Source: Alteromonas sp. V450 (lineage in GTDB: Bacteria > Pseudomonadota > Gammaproteobacteria > Enterobacterales > Alteromonadaceae). From it: a stretch of 64,000 nt of DNA. The DNA is taken from positions 3,224,001 through 3,288,000 of the forward strand of contig NZ_MODU01000004.1 in NCBI RefSeq assembly GCF_001885075.1. The letters run 5' to 3'. Below are positions 1-10,717 of the stretch, piece after piece. Position numbers and translations under genes: made by a program. The notes under the pieces are model-generated. The model saw only the letters and a list, made by a program, of their open reading frames with translations, ran no database searches and had not been told where the DNA came from. Each line of letters begins with the position of its first letter. Position 1 is the stretch's first letter.

Positions 1-39
1 CTATTATGAGGTCGCTAAAGCGCGGTAAACCAAATTAAC

Positions 40-45
40 TATAAT
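40..45 (+). promoter_or_regulatory. Candidate -10 element upstream of gspC
   Basis: A perfect TATAAT hexamer lies about 30 bases before the gspC start. No good -35 hexamer is seen 16-18 bases upstream, so this is only a candidate promoter for the gsp operon. The left edge of the window hides any further control region. Confidence 0.35.
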
Positions 46-74
46 ATTAAAAAAGCAGTAGCATTAGTGGCAGC

Positions 75-1001
75 ATGATATTTAATAAACTCAATCAACA
101 CGCTCTGGTTGTTTATGTTAACCAGCACCAGAAGCAACTACATACACTGGTAGTGGTACTGCTCAGCCTTTATTTGATTGCTTTCGCCGCCAAACTTGTC
201 TGGCAAATTATACCCGAACCTCAGCTTTCTGCGACATCCCCAGTAACCGTAAGCCCTGTAATTTCTTCACCATCCGCAGGAAGTGGGGTCAATATTCGTA
301 AAATACAACAGTTAAATTTATTTGGTAACGCGGCGGCAAAACCCATTGAACCCGTTGCACAAGTAACCGATGCGCCAGAAACCAGATTAAACCTAACCTT
401 AACGGGGGTGGTAGCGAGTTCCAACCAAGAAGCAGGGACCGCTATAATCGAGCATCGCGGCAGCCAAGCTGTATATGGCTTGGGAGAAAAAATTGAAGGT
501 ACCAATGCTACACTTCAAAGCGTATACAACGACCGTGTAATCATAAAAAACGGGGTTAGAAATGAAACGCTTATGCTTGACGGTATCGATTATGACGAAG
601 CAAACCGTCGTCGCGAAAGGCAAGCTCGCCAGAGCCCCAATTCGAGTAATGAAGAAGACGACGAGCAGGCGGTTTCACTTAGTGAAGAAGCGCTAGAAGC
701 CACCGCAGCATTGCGCCAACGCCCGGCAAGTTTCGCCGACTTTATTTCTATCGCGCCCAAAACTGAAGACGGACAACTCATTGGTTATCAAGTCAGCCCA
801 GGTAAGGATCCTGCACTTTTTCAATCAGCAGGTCTTCAAGCTGGTGACGTTATTACACAAATTAACGGGTTGGACTTGACCGACCTGCAGCAATCCCAAG
901 AAGCATTGTCCGAGCTGCGCAATGCAGAAAATATAGAATTAACGATTATTCGTGATAACAGTCTAACGACGATATATCTCGATTTACCCGAGCAAGAATA
1001 A
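75..1001 (+). CDS. gspC: Type II secretion system protein GspC (inner-membrane clamp protein)
   Basis: 308 residues. GspC links the inner-membrane platform of the type II secretion system to the GspD secretin and takes part in substrate selection. A short cytoplasmic N-terminus precedes one membrane segment at about residues 22-45. A Pro/Ser-rich linker follows, then the periplasmic homology region at about 75-175, an acidic low-complexity linker near 180-210, and a PDZ domain at about 225-305. The PDZ form is one of the two known C-terminal types, the other being a coiled coil. It is the first gene of a gspC-N operon. Family assignment is firm from domain order and from position directly before gspD. 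Confidence 0.93.
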   Translation: MIFNKLNQHALVVYVNQHQKQLHTLVVVLLSLYLIAFAAKLVWQIIPEPQLSATSPVTVSPVISSPSAGSGVNIRKIQQLNLFGNAAAKPIEPVAQVTDAPETRLNLTLTGVVASSNQEAGTAIIEHRGSQAVYGLGEKIEGTNATLQSVYNDRVIIKNGVRNETLMLDGIDYDEANRRRERQARQSPNSSNEEDDEQAVSLSEEALEATAALRQRPASFADFISIAPKTEDGQLIGYQVSPGKDPALFQSAGLQAGDVITQINGLDLTDLQQSQEALSELRNAENIELTIIRDNSLTTIYLDLPEQE

Positions 1002-1096
1002 CGCTAGAAATATGAGGGTAAATACCACGTATTCAGGAAATCGTGGCTATTGTAGACTGATAACGCTCTAAGAATTAGGAAATGAAGGAAGTTAGA

Positions 1097-3142
1097 ATGA
1101 AAAGCCGTACTGGCCACAAATTATTATCTCGCTTGGGCACAGCTATGTGTACGGCACTTCTGTGTTTCTCAGTCACCGCCGCTGAGTACATGCCTAATTT
1201 TAAAGATACTGATATCAACGAATTTATAAATATTGTTGGCAAAAATCTTGAGCGAACAATCATTGTCGACCCTAATGTTAGGGGAAAAATTAGCGTACGT
1301 AGCTACGACATGTTAAACGAAGATCAGTACTACCAGTTTTTCTTAAATGTGCTTCAAGTGTATGACTTCGCTGTCGTTGAAATGCCAAGTGGAATTTTAA
1401 AAGTAGTACGCTCTAAGGATGCGAAAACATCGAATATCCCGGTTGTTGAAGGTGCAAATCGTGACGGTGATGAAATGATCACGCGTGTAGTCCCCGTTTA
1501 TAACGTGCCAGTACGTGAACTTGCCCCTATTCTACGACAACTTAACGACCAAGCAGGAGGCGGTAACGTTGTCAGCCATGATCCATCAAACGTGATGATG
1601 TTGACAGGGCGTGCGGCCGTTGTTAACCGGCTGGTTGAGATAATTGAACGTGTCGATCGTGCGGGTGACGAAGAAGTTGAAATAGTGAAACTGCGCTTTG
1701 CATCGGCTTCCGAAATGGTGCGCATTATTGAAAGCATCAATAAATCGCAAGGAAAGGCCAATACTGGCGCCAAGTCTGAGCCTCGTGTTGTTGCCGATGA
1801 TCGCACTAATTCAGTCATTGTTAGTGGCGACGTAAAAGCGCGACAGCGCCTTATCAACCTAATTCAAAGGATGGATCAAGAACTCGAGACCAACGGCAAT
1901 ACGCGCGTTCTATTTTTAAACTACGCCAAAGCGGAAGATCTCGTTAAAGTACTTCAAGGCGTATCTGCAAGTATTCAAGCCGAGGAACAAGGCAGCGCAA
2001 ACGGCGTTCGTCGAAGCAGCGCAACCCGTGAAGTCAGCATTGATGCTCATGAGGATTCCAACGCGATTGTCATCACCGCTGAGCCAGACATGATGCGCTC
2101 GCTTGAAGACGTTGTACGACAACTCGATATTAGACGTGCTCAAGTACAAGTTGAAGCGATTATCGTTGAAGTATTTGAAGGCGACGGTGCCACGTTGGGT
2201 GTACAGTGGATTTCTGAAGAAGGCGGTGGCACTCAATTTAATAACGGCGTAATAGGCGTTGGCTCTCTAGCAGTAGCCTTGCGCCAAGCAGAAGGCCGAG
2301 AAACGACGCAAACCAATGTCACGGCTAATGGTGAAGTAGTAGAAACCACCGACACCACCGAACCCAATTTTACGGCACTTACTAGCTTACTTGGGGGCGC
2401 AAACGGACTTATTGCAGGCGTAATTGAAAATGGATGGGGCGCCGTCGTTCAAGCGGTCAGCACCGACACTAATTCAAATATCTTGGCGACACCTCACCTC
2501 ACAACGATGGATAATGAAGAAGCATTTTTCATTGTTGGCCAAGAGGTGCCAATCATCACAGGTACAACGACCGGTGCGAACAACTCTAACCCTTTTCAAA
2601 CGGTAGACCGTCAAGAAGTAGGGATTAAGCTTAAAGTCACCCCTCAAATAAATGAAGGTGATGCGGTTCAGCTTCTAATCGAGCAAGAAGTGTCGAGTGT
2701 GAGTGGAGCTACATCAGTGGATATTTCGATAAATAAACGTGAAATAAAAACAACGGTTATTGTCGATGACGGCGGCACAATTGTACTTGGAGGCTTAATT
2801 GACGAAGACGTGCAAGAAAGCGTCTCTAAAGTACCTTTGCTTGGTGATATTCCGTTACTTGGTCATCTATTTAAAAGTACTTCAACAAGTAAGCGAAAGC
2901 GCAACCTCATGGTGTTTTTAAAGCCGACCATCGTGCGTGATGGTGCCACTATGAACTCCATTAGCCATCGCAAATACAATTACATTCGCGCCCTACAGCT
3001 CAAGCGTCAACAAGAGGGCGTTTCGCTGATGCCGAACACTGAAACACCGAGTATGCCTAAGTGGGACGATAAGCTTTCTCTTCCCCCTTCATTCGAAGAG
3101 TACCTGACAGAGAAAGAGAAACTAAAAGAAGGCAATAAGTAA
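1097..3142 (+). CDS. gspD: Type II secretion system secretin GspD
   Basis: About 681 residues. This is the outer-membrane secretin that forms the exit channel. An N-terminal signal peptide ends near TAA-EY. N0, N1, N2 and N3 repeats cover roughly residues 25-330. A secretin core follows at about 335-600, with the typical end [16 protein letters not shown], and a C-terminal tail of about 60 residues may be the pilotin-binding S-domain. I prefer the ATG at 1097 because AAGGAA lies six bases before it; an in-frame ATG at 1082 has AGGA only one base away and would put charged residues ahead of the signal peptide. The N2-N3 loops are Ser/Asn-rich. Assembly and targeting would need a pilotin not present in this window. 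Confidence 0.95.
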   Translation: MKSRTGHKLLSRLGTAMCTALLCFSVTAAEYMPNFKDTDINEFINIVGKNLERTIIVDPNVRGKISVRSYDMLNEDQYYQFFLNVLQVYDFAVVEMPSGILKVVRSKDAKTSNIPVVEGANRDGDEMITRVVPVYNVPVRELAPILRQLNDQAGGGNVVSHDPSNVMMLTGRAAVVNRLVEIIERVDRAGDEEVEIVKLRFASASEMVRIIESINKSQGKANTGAKSEPRVVADDRTNSVIVSGDVKARQRLINLIQRMDQELETNGNTRVLFLNYAKAEDLVKVLQGVSASIQAEEQGSANGVRRSSATREVSIDAHEDSNAIVITAEPDMMRSLEDVVRQLDIRRAQVQVEAIIVEVFEGDGATLGVQWISEEGGGTQFNNGVIGVGSLAVALRQAEGRETTQTNVTANGEVVETTDTTEPNFTALTSLLGGANGLIAGVIENGWGAVVQAVSTDTNSNILATPHLTTMDNEEAFFIVGQEVPIITGTTTGANNSNPFQTVDRQEVGIKLKVTPQINEGDAVQLLIEQEVSSVSGATSVDISINKREIKTTVIVDDGGTIVLGGLIDEDVQESVSKVPLLGDIPLLGHLFKSTSTSKRKRNLMVFLKPTIVRDGATMNSISHRKYNYIRALQLKRQQEGVSLMPNTETPSMPKWDDKLSLPPSFEEYLTEKEKLKEGNK

Positions 3143-3143
3143 T

Positions 3144-4706
3144 ATGGCTGCGCAAGACGAGCAAATTACCCAAGCACTCGAGGCACAAGAAGAAGCATTA
3201 GAGGCAATGTCCGATGATGGTAATCTGCCTGAAGCAGATGCTGGTCCAAAGCAGCTTTCATTTAGTTTTGCTAAACGCAATCAGGTGTTGTTAGAAACCA
3301 ACGACACTCCCGCTGTTCTTTATTTCACAGAAAATACACCATTTGATGTATTTGCAGAAGTAAGACGATTTTATGGCGAACCCTTTGTGCCTAAAGCCAT
3401 ACCTGCCAATGAATTTGAAGGCTTGCTTACCAGTGCATTTCAACGCGACAGCTCAGCAGCCAAGCAACTTATGGAAGACCTTGGCAACGAAAGTGATTTA
3501 TTCGCCCTTGCCGAAGACTTACCAGATACCGAAGACTTACTAGACAGCGAAGACGATGCCCCCATCATCAAGCTTATCAATGCGATGCTCGGCGAAGCTA
3601 TTAAAGAAGGCGCGTCCGATATTCATATAGAAACGTTTGAAAACCAGCTCATAGTGCGCTTTCGCGTAGACGGCGTATTACGTGAGATATTACGCCCAAA
3701 CCGCAAATTATCGTCAATGCTGGTGTCTCGTATCAAGGTAATGGCAAAGCTAGATATTGCTGAAAAGCGTGTGCCTCAAGATGGGCGAATAACGCTGAGG
3801 ATCGCCGGTAGGGCTGTCGATGTACGTGTTTCAACCATGCCCTCCAGTCACGGCGAGCGTGTGGTACTGCGCTTACTTGATAAAAATAATGCCCGTCTAA
3901 ATTTAGAAGATTTAGGCATGACACAGCAAAACCGAAGCCACTTCTCTGAACTGATCAGAAAACCACACGGCATTATCTTGGTAACAGGGCCGACGGGCTC
4001 GGGTAAAAGTACAACCCTATATGCCGGTCTCACTGAGATTAATTCACGCGACCGCAATATTCTCACTGTTGAAGATCCCATCGAATTTGATTTGCCAGGC
4101 ATAGGTCAAACGCAAGTTAACCCGCGTGTTGATATGACATTCGCCCGCGGTCTGCGCGCCATTTTGAGACAAGATCCAGATGTAGTAATGGTAGGTGAAA
4201 TCCGCGATATTGAGACAGCACAGATTGCAGTGCAAGCCAGCTTAACCGGTCACTTAGTATTATCAACACTTCACACTAACACAGCCGCAGGTGCAATCAC
4301 GCGCTTAGAAGACATGGGTATTGAGCCCTTTTTGCTGTCTTCTAGTCTTCTTGCCGTATTGTCTCAACGTTTGGTCAGAACGCTATGTTCTGAATGCAAA
4401 GTACCACACACACCAGATGCGGCAGAGCTTGCCATTTTGGGCGTTTCGGCGCCATCTACCACCATTTACAAACCACACGGTTGCGCTGCGTGCAATCAAA
4501 CAGGATACCGCGGCCGTACGGGTATTCATGAACTTCTTATAGTGGATGAGAAGGTACGTGAAATGATGCATGAAGACGTCGGCGAACAAGCCATTGAACG
4601 CTATATTAGAAAGACTACACCCAGTATTCGAGAGGATGGCTGCCGCAAAGTGCTAGAAGGCACAACATCGCTGGAAGAAGTACTTCGAGTTACGAGGGAA
4701 GACTAA
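3144..4706 (+). CDS. gspE: Type II secretion ATPase GspE
   Basis: 520 residues. This is the cytoplasmic hexameric ATPase that drives pseudopilus assembly; it docks on GspL and GspF. An N-terminal N1/N2 region is followed by the AAA+ core. Walker [10 protein letters not shown] lies near residues 280-288 and the Walker B region GEIRD near 350. Asp-box and His-box residues lie between. A four-cysteine zinc module (CSEC...CAAC) lies near residues 414-455, typical of GspE. It starts one base after the gspD stop. The very acidic first 60 residues differ from those of E. coli and Vibrio but leave the core intact. Confidence 0.96.
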   Translation: MAAQDEQITQALEAQEEALEAMSDDGNLPEADAGPKQLSFSFAKRNQVLLETNDTPAVLYFTENTPFDVFAEVRRFYGEPFVPKAIPANEFEGLLTSAFQRDSSAAKQLMEDLGNESDLFALAEDLPDTEDLLDSEDDAPIIKLINAMLGEAIKEGASDIHIETFENQLIVRFRVDGVLREILRPNRKLSSMLVSRIKVMAKLDIAEKRVPQDGRITLRIAGRAVDVRVSTMPSSHGERVVLRLLDKNNARLNLEDLGMTQQNRSHFSELIRKPHGIILVTGPTGSGKSTTLYAGLTEINSRDRNILTVEDPIEFDLPGIGQTQVNPRVDMTFARGLRAILRQDPDVVMVGEIRDIETAQIAVQASLTGHLVLSTLHTNTAAGAITRLEDMGIEPFLLSSSLLAVLSQRLVRTLCSECKVPHTPDAAELAILGVSAPSTTIYKPHGCAACNQTGYRGRTGIHELLIVDEKVREMMHEDVGEQAIERYIRKTTPSIREDGCRKVLEGTTSLEEVLRVTRED

Positions 4707-5933
4707 ATGGCGGCATTCGCTTACAAAGCGGTTAGTGCCCGCGGGAAAAATAGTAGTGGTGTACTTGAAGGAGATAACGCTCGACAAGTGCGTCAGCAAC
4801 TGCGCGAAAAAGGACTTATTCCATTAGAGGTTGAGCAAGTTGCAGAGCGTTCACAGGAAGGTGGCAAGGGTTTTTCCTTCTCGCTTTTTAAACCTAGGAT
4901 CTCAGCGTCTGACCTTGCGCTTCTCACTCGCCAACTCGCCACGCTCGTTGAATCTGCTTTGCCGGTAGAAGAGGCGTTACTTGCAGTAGCAGAGCAGTGC
5001 GAAAAGCCTAGACAAAAGAATATGATGATGGCCGTTCGCAGTAAAGTGGTTGAAGGACATGGCTTAGCCGATGCGCTCGCCGAATTTCCCAGTGTGTTTG
5101 ATGAATTGTTTCGTGCCATGGTTGCAGCGGGTGAAAAATCAGGGCATTTAGACACCGTGCTCAATCGCTTAGCTGACTACACGGAACGCCGCCAGCAAAC
5201 GCGAAGTCAAATAACTCAAGCGATGGTTTATCCATTTCTTATGCTGTTTTTCGCGATGGGTATTGTCTTGCTGCTCCTGACTGTTGTCGTGCCGAAAATT
5301 GTAGGGCAATTTGATCACATGGGGCAAGACTTGCCTGGTATAACGCAATTCTTAATTTCCGTGAGTACTTGGCTACAGGACTATGGATTACTGCTTTTAG
5401 TGGCGCTTGGTATCTTAATGGTCATTGTGCAACGCTTACTGCAGCAAAAGCATATGAAACTGCGCTACCACAAAGCCCTATTACGCGTTCCACTCATCGG
5501 TAAAGTATCGCGAGGCTTAAATACAGCTCGCTTTGCTAGAACACTCAGTATATTGAGTGCCAGTGCAGTCCCTCTTTTAGAGGCAATGCGGATATCCGGG
5601 GACGTTTTGGAAAATCAACACATTAAAAATCAAGTTGCTGATGCCGCAGTAAATGTTAAAGAAGGCAGCAGCTTACGAGCGGCGCTAGACAATACTAAGA
5701 TGTTTCCACCAATGATGATGCACATGATTGCATCGGGGGAAAAGTCAGGTGAACTGCAGCAAATGCTTTCACGCGCCGCAGACAATCAAGATAGGGAATT
5801 TGAAGCCCTTATTGGTGTCTCACTTAAAGTATTTGAACCCTTACTTATCGTATCAATGGCGGGCATAGTGCTATTTATCGTACTGGCAATATTGCAGCCA
5901 ATATTAGCATTGAACAACATGGTGAATATTTAA
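4707..5933 (+). CDS. gspF: Type II secretion platform protein GspF
   Basis: 408 residues. This polytopic inner-membrane protein couples the GspE ATPase to pseudopilin addition. Two T2SSF domains are present (about residues 70-195 and 270-400), each with the conserved AxxxGExSG pattern (VAAGEKSGHLD and IASGEKSGELQ). Hydrophobic segments fall near 170-192, 215-240 and 375-400. It begins immediately after the gspE stop codon, and its own stop overlaps the first base of gspG, so the genes are translationally coupled. Confidence 0.96.
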   Translation: MAAFAYKAVSARGKNSSGVLEGDNARQVRQQLREKGLIPLEVEQVAERSQEGGKGFSFSLFKPRISASDLALLTRQLATLVESALPVEEALLAVAEQCEKPRQKNMMMAVRSKVVEGHGLADALAEFPSVFDELFRAMVAAGEKSGHLDTVLNRLADYTERRQQTRSQITQAMVYPFLMLFFAMGIVLLLLTVVVPKIVGQFDHMGQDLPGITQFLISVSTWLQDYGLLLLVALGILMVIVQRLLQQKHMKLRYHKALLRVPLIGKVSRGLNTARFARTLSILSASAVPLLEAMRISGDVLENQHIKNQVADAAVNVKEGSSLRAALDNTKMFPPMMMHMIASGEKSGELQQMLSRAADNQDREFEALIGVSLKVFEPLLIVSMAGIVLFIVLAILQPILALNNMVNI

Positions 5934-6370
5934 TGAAAACTCTACATCGCAATTCTGGATTCAGTTTGATAGAGGTGATGGTCGTACTACTGATCATTGG
6001 TATTATGGCATCAATGGTTGCGCCTCAGATTCTTGGTAACCAAGAAGAAGCTCAATTGAAAAAGGCGGCTGTTGACATCCAGCAAATAGAAAGCGCACTT
6101 GAAATGTATAAGCTGCGTAACAATCGTTTTCCAACAACTGAACAAGGGTTAGACGCCCTGGTTACCGCGCCCACGATTGACCCTATCCCACGCAATTACC
6201 CAGAAGGCGGATTCATAAAACGCTTGCCCGAAGATCCTTGGGGCAACCCATACGCACTCATTAGCCCAGGAGAGTTGAGTATGGTAGATATCTTTTCAAA
6301 TGGCCCGGACGGTGAACCAGGAACTGACGACGATATTGGTAACTGGAACATTAACGAATACTTGAATTAA
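5933..6370 (+). CDS. gspG: Major pseudopilin GspG
   Basis: 145 residues. This is the main pseudopilus subunit. The prepilin leader ends NSG, followed by FSLIEVMVVLLIIGI with Glu at mature position 5. GspO/PilD cuts after the Gly and methylates the new N-terminus. The long N-terminal helix is followed by the GspG globular domain and an acidic C-terminal calcium site (FSNGPDGEPGTDDDIGNW). Length and Ca site are standard. The peptidase GspO/PilD is not encoded here. Confidence 0.97.
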   Translation: MKTLHRNSGFSLIEVMVVLLIIGIMASMVAPQILGNQEEAQLKKAAVDIQQIESALEMYKLRNNRFPTTEQGLDALVTAPTIDPIPRNYPEGGFIKRLPEDPWGNPYALISPGELSMVDIFSNGPDGEPGTDDDIGNWNINEYLN

Positions 6371-6376
6371 CGTTTG

Positions 6377-7003
6377 ATGATAGAGCGCAGTAGATACCAT
6401 CAAAAACAGCGTGGCTTTACGTTACTGGAAGTCATGCTGGTATTGCTGCTAATGGGCTTGGCTGCGGGCTATGTCATGTTTAATGCGTTTGGTGCGAGTA
6501 AGTCAGACTTACTCAAAAGTCAGGCGCAGCGTATGCAGGTTCTTGTAGACATGGCGAGCGATTATGCCGTGCTCAACCAACAACAACTCGGTATTCGAAT
6601 TGAAGAAGAGAAAAGTGAATATTATTTTGTCTATTTAGATGAAGACGATGAATGGCAGCGCATTGAAGGGGAGAAAATGTACGGTACACACACCCTTCCA
6701 GCGTTTTTTACCTTAACGCTTAATCTGGACGACTTGCCCTGGGATGTGGAAGACCGTTTATTTGACCGCTCGCTTTTTGACGAAAACTTAAGCGTATCAG
6801 ATGCAGGGGTAGACATCGGCAATAAAGAAGACAAAAAGCTTCCTCCACCGCAGATACTCATTATGTCTAGTGGTGAGATAACGCCCTTTACTTTGTCGTT
6901 CAACTACGAAGGTGACGACTCAGAAGCACCCGTTTTTTATAGTTTGCAGAATCAAGACCTTCCTCCTCTCGCCCTTGAAGGGCCCTTGGAGCAACCGCTA
7001 TGA
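6377..7003 (+). CDS. gspH: Minor pseudopilin GspH
   Basis: About 208 residues. This minor pseudopilin belongs to the pseudopilus tip complex. The prepilin motif QRG-FTLLEVMLVLLLMG comes after a short positive leader. The globular part has the GspH beta pattern and is acidic. I use the ATG at 6377; an in-frame TTG lies three bases earlier and neither has a strong ribosome-binding site, so coupling to gspG (stop at 6368-6370) is likely. It overlaps gspI by four bases. Confidence 0.92.
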   Translation: MIERSRYHQKQRGFTLLEVMLVLLLMGLAAGYVMFNAFGASKSDLLKSQAQRMQVLVDMASDYAVLNQQQLGIRIEEEKSEYYFVYLDEDDEWQRIEGEKMYGTHTLPAFFTLTLNLDDLPWDVEDRLFDRSLFDENLSVSDAGVDIGNKEDKKLPPPQILIMSSGEITPFTLSFNYEGDDSEAPVFYSLQNQDLPPLALEGPLEQPL

Positions 7004-7404
7004 ATGCTTCAGCCACCTGCGTTTCAAAGACAAAGCAGAGCGGTCTGACACTGTTAGAGGTGATGGTTGCACTGTTAATTTTTGCGCTTACCGGCACAGC
7101 AATTTTAAAAGCAGCGGGCGAACATTTATCGAGTGTGGGTCAAATAGAGTCGGTGACATTCGCCAATTGGGTTGCCAGCAATCGATTGAACCAGCTGCAA
7201 ATAGAAAACACGTGGCCGCCCAAAAACAATTTAAAAGGCAGCGTGCAAATGGCTGACCGCACGTGGTATTGGCAGCAGACCGTTACTAAAACTAACGACA
7301 ACGATCTGCTTTCAGTGACGATTTCCGTGGGTGAAGATGAGCGCTATTCTAGCTCAGTGACTTCCGTGACGACGTTTGTCGCAAAACCAACATCAGGCAG
7401 CTGA
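7000..7404 (+). CDS. gspI: Minor pseudopilin GspI
   Basis: 134 residues. This is a tip minor pseudopilin that binds GspJ and GspK. The prepilin signature is KQSG-LTLLEVMVALLIFAL. The size is typical of GspI. GGAG sits eight bases before the ATG, and the start overlaps the gspH stop (ATGA). Confidence 0.93.
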   Translation: MNASATCVSKTKQSGLTLLEVMVALLIFALTGTAILKAAGEHLSSVGQIESVTFANWVASNRLNQLQIENTWPPKNNLKGSVQMADRTWYWQQTVTKTNDNDLLSVTISVGEDERYSSSVTSVTTFVAKPTSGS

Positions 7405-7405
7405 C

Positions 7406-8032
7406 ATGCAACGCGGATTCACGCTCATTGAAATATTAATCGCGATGGCCATATTCACGCTCATTGGCCTTGCGTCCACCAGTTTACTGACCACCGTTAT
7501 CGACAGTAACGAGCTGTCTCAAACTCGTTTTTCAAAACTTCAGCTACTGCAGCGAGCCATGATCACCATTGAGCGTGATATACAGCAAGCTGTACCTCGT
7601 CCTATACGCGTTAATGGCGAAAAGACCGATATAGCAATGGTAGGTGGTGAAGCCGATGGTAGTGATGGAGACGGTATCGGCTTTGTGAGAGGTGGATGGC
7701 ATAACCCTCAACTGATGTTACCGCGAAGTACGTTACAATACGTTGCCTATCGACTTAAAGACAATAAACTAGAGCGTCTTTACAGCACCTACGTCGACAA
7801 CGTTATTGGCTATGAACCAAAAGTAAGAGTGCTGTTAGAAGATATCGAAAGTCTATCTATTGAATTTATTGCTCCAGCAAATAACGAGTCCTCTTTCAGT
7901 AACGACGGAAAGCTAAAATGGAATGAAAGCTATAAAGGCACTCAACTTCCTAAAGCCGTTGCTATTGAATTTACCAGCAAAGACTTTGGCACTATTCGCC
8001 GTGAATTTGCGCTGATAGGTGGGGGTTCATAA
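7406..8032 (+). CDS. gspJ: Minor pseudopilin GspJ
   Basis: About 208 residues. This is a tip-complex minor pseudopilin. The ATG at 7406 gives a leader of only MQRG before FTLIEILIAMAIFTL, which suits a prepilin. An upstream in-frame codon at 7376 would lengthen the leader to 13 residues and overlap gspI by 29 bases. The globular domain has the GspJ long C-terminal beta region. The stop overlaps the gspK start by one base. Confidence 0.92.
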   Translation: MQRGFTLIEILIAMAIFTLIGLASTSLLTTVIDSNELSQTRFSKLQLLQRAMITIERDIQQAVPRPIRVNGEKTDIAMVGGEADGSDGDGIGFVRGGWHNPQLMLPRSTLQYVAYRLKDNKLERLYSTYVDNVIGYEPKVRVLLEDIESLSIEFIAPANNESSFSNDGKLKWNESYKGTQLPKAVAIEFTSKDFGTIRREFALIGGGS

Positions 8033-9042
8033 TGCTAAAACAGCGCAAACATTCACAAAAGGCCGCGCCTTTGGGACAACAAAGAGGCGTTGCGCTTATG
8101 ATTGTTCTTATGATTGTTGCTTTAGTTGCCGTGCTGGCCACTGAAATGGGAACACGCCTTCAGCTTCAGGTTCAACGCACGATGAACTTAAAGGACAACA
8201 ATCAAGCGTATTGGTATGCACTGGGCGCAGAGGCATTTGCTCGAAAGTCCATCCAAACTTTGGTAAAAGAAAGCCCTGATGTGATTTCCATAGACCAGCC
8301 TTGGTCCCAAGAGTTTGCTTATCCATTAGAAAATGGAGGGTTAAGCGCAAACCTAGAGGATTTGCAGTCATGCTTCAATTTAAATGCAATTAATGAAGGT
8401 GCAACAAGCGCAGGAAACACGTCTGAAGCAATGGACGCCTTTCACACCATGCTCACTGCACTTAGCATAGACGAGTTAGATAACTACACCGCTGATACGG
8501 TTCGAGATAGTCTCGCCGATTGGGTAGACGACGATGACAATCAACGGCCCTATGGTGCAGAAGACAGTGAATATGAGTCGAGAGAGTTTCCTTATTTGGC
8601 GGCTAATGACTTGCTGGTATCAAAAAGTGAATTACGTATTATAAATGGTGTATCACCAAAATGGCTATCAGACGTGCTACCTTTGGTCTGTGTCATTCCG
8701 GGCAATAAAGAATTAAAAATTAATGTGAACACGTTACAAGAAGACGATGCCCCGCTTCTTGCTGGTCTTACAGGTTTGTCACTGCAGCAAGCATCAAACC
8801 TGATAAGTAGCCGTCCACAAAACGGTTGGGACGAGCTGGATGACTTTCTCAATGTACCTGATGTAAGCGCATTGGGGCTGAGTAATACACGACAAGAGTG
8901 GTTTTCAGTGAAAACCGCCTATTTTATGTTGCATACAAAAACACAGTACAACAAAGCAACTTTTAAGCTTTCCACCGTGTTTCATATAAGCGATAGTTCA
9001 AGCGTAGACGTAGTGAAACGCGAGTTCGGGGGAACCTATTGA
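8032..9042 (+). CDS. gspK: Minor pseudopilin GspK
   Basis: 336 residues. GspK caps the GspI-J-K tip. The prepilin-like segment QQRG-VALMIVLMIVALVAVL lacks the usual Glu at position 5, as expected for GspK. A large alpha-helical insertion follows. The acidic WVDDDDN motif near residues 163-171 matches the calcium-binding site region of GspK, and a C-terminal GspK domain follows. Confidence 0.94.
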   Translation: MLKQRKHSQKAAPLGQQRGVALMIVLMIVALVAVLATEMGTRLQLQVQRTMNLKDNNQAYWYALGAEAFARKSIQTLVKESPDVISIDQPWSQEFAYPLENGGLSANLEDLQSCFNLNAINEGATSAGNTSEAMDAFHTMLTALSIDELDNYTADTVRDSLADWVDDDDNQRPYGAEDSEYESREFPYLAANDLLVSKSELRIINGVSPKWLSDVLPLVCVIPGNKELKINVNTLQEDDAPLLAGLTGLSLQQASNLISSRPQNGWDELDDFLNVPDVSALGLSNTRQEWFSVKTAYFMLHTKTQYNKATFKLSTVFHISDSSSVDVVKREFGGTY

Positions 9043-10241
9043 TGGAACAACTACTGGTGCGTTTAGGCGCCAATGAATCAGATACAATCAATTGGCTGGC
9101 GTATTCTCAAGCTGAGAACGATATCATCGCCTCGGGTGAACTTCCTAACGCCCACGCGTTATCAACACTGATAGAGCGAACCGGCCAGCGACATGTCATT
9201 GCCCTTGCACCAAGCAGCGACATCTTACTTAAATGGGTTACGGTACCGCCTAAAGCTGGCCGAAAAGTGCTTTCTGCTATCCCGTTCATGCTTGAAGATG
9301 AGCTTGCTACCGATATCAGCGAACAATTTTTTGCTATTGGTCCTAAAAAAGGCGACCAACAAGCCGTTGCCGTTGTAAGTCATGAAAAAATGCAGATGTG
9401 GCAGAAGTGGCTTAGCGATGCCGGACTAACTTGCGATACCATCCTTCCCGACGTTCTTGCGGTGCCGGTGACAGAAGATGGCTGGTCGATGATTACGCTA
9501 GGAGAGCAGCTGTTAGTGCGCCAAGACTCGTTTAAAGGGGTTCAAGGCGAACAAACGTGGTTACTGCCCATGCTTGCGCACTACACCGAGCAACAGGAAA
9601 GCACTGTAAAAATCACAAACTATGCGGGCATTGATTTAAGCGCGCTTCCCAATATCGAGGAATCGCAGGCGCCCCTTGATTTACCTATGCAGGTACTTGC
9701 AAAAGAGGCTACGCAAACCAAGTTCAACCTTTGCCAAGGTGAATACAAAGTAAAACGTGAACGCAGTGGTATGTTGATGCAGTGGAGAACTGCAGCAATT
9801 CTCGCAGTTATCGTCTTGTGTACCAGCCTTATCGATAAAACCGTATCGCTTTATCAACTTAAAACCCAAAATGAAGTGTTAAGTGCACAAATAAACGACG
9901 CCGTAAAGGCCGGGTTTCCAAACATCGGGACGTATCGCAACGTGCGATTGAAATTGCAAAGTGAAATGGCAAAACTTGAGCAAAGCGGCGGGGATGCCTC
10001 GTTGTTAATTATGCTAGATCAGCTTGTACCGGCGTTCGCCGCCGCTGACGTAAAACCGCAAACACTTCGTTTTGATGCCGCGCGTACTGAAATCCGCATT
10101 CAGGCACAAGGGCCAAGTTTTGAAGCATTAGAACAGTTTAAACGCACTGCCGAAAGCGCCGGTTTTGTAGTGGAGCAGGGCGCAATTAATAATCGTGATA
10201 ACGGCGTAGTAGGCACTGTATCTATCAGGAGTACAATATGA
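9042..10241 (+). CDS. gspL: Type II secretion protein GspL
   Basis: About 399 residues. This bitopic inner-membrane protein recruits the GspE ATPase. An actin-like cytoplasmic domain covers about residues 1-235, a membrane segment lies near 248-266 (AAILAVIVLCTSLI), and a periplasmic ferredoxin-like domain is at the C-terminus. I use the ATG at 9042, which shares its A with the gspK TGA; an in-frame TTG lies three bases before. A G-rich stretch at 9028-9033 can serve as ribosome-binding site. Confidence 0.93.
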   Translation: MEQLLVRLGANESDTINWLAYSQAENDIIASGELPNAHALSTLIERTGQRHVIALAPSSDILLKWVTVPPKAGRKVLSAIPFMLEDELATDISEQFFAIGPKKGDQQAVAVVSHEKMQMWQKWLSDAGLTCDTILPDVLAVPVTEDGWSMITLGEQLLVRQDSFKGVQGEQTWLLPMLAHYTEQQESTVKITNYAGIDLSALPNIEESQAPLDLPMQVLAKEATQTKFNLCQGEYKVKRERSGMLMQWRTAAILAVIVLCTSLIDKTVSLYQLKTQNEVLSAQINDAVKAGFPNIGTYRNVRLKLQSEMAKLEQSGGDASLLIMLDQLVPAFAAADVKPQTLRFDAARTEIRIQAQGPSFEALEQFKRTAESAGFVVEQGAINNRDNGVVGTVSIRSTI

Positions 10242-10717
10242 ATGCCTTGTTAGAAAAATTTAAGGCGTTAACAGAACGCGAGCAAAAGCTTGTAATTGTG
10301 TCTGTATTGGTCGTGATCATCGCGATTTTTTACTACGTTGTCTGGTCACCGCTTAACAACGCGCTGGTAAAACAAGAAAAGCTTCTTGATAACCAACAAT
10401 CACTGCTGGTTTGGGTAAAAGATAGCGCAGCTCGTGCACAGCAATTACGCCGTAGCACCTCAAGCTCACGCTCGTTTTCAGGCTCTTTACCTCAAGCAGT
10501 TAATCGCACCACATCACAGTATGATATTGCTATATCTCGTATGCAGCCACAAGGAGAAGAACTCCAAGTCTGGGTTGATCAGGCCCCGTTTAACAATGTG
10601 CTTGAATGGCTGAAGACTATGGAAAGCATGGGGGTTGTTATTCTTCAAGCAGATTTTGCTGAAGTTGAGGCCTCGGGATATATCAAAATTCGTCGACTAC
10701 AGTTAGGTAAAGCATGA
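10238..10717 (+). CDS. gspM: Type II secretion protein GspM
   Basis: 159 residues. This inner-membrane partner of GspL stabilises the platform. It has a short cytoplasmic N-terminus (with TEREQKL), one membrane segment at about residues 17-36, a coiled-coil stretch, then a periplasmic ferredoxin-like domain. CAGGAG lies seven bases before the ATG, and the start overlaps the gspL stop (ATGA). Confidence 0.94.
   Translation: MNALLEKFKALTEREQKLVIVSVLVVIIAIFYYVVWSPLNNALVKQEKLLDNQQSLLVWVKDSAARAQQLRRSTSSSRSFSGSLPQAVNRTTSQYDIAISRMQPQGEELQVWVDQAPFNNVLEWLKTMESMGVVILQADFAEVEASGYIKIRRLQLGKA

Noticed and set aside
1498..1857. 119-codon minus-strand frame
   Set aside because: It is the antisense shadow of the gspD N1-N2 region.
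4793..5164. 123-codon minus-strand frame
   Set aside because: It is fully inside gspF on the opposite strand, Ser-rich, with no family resemblance.
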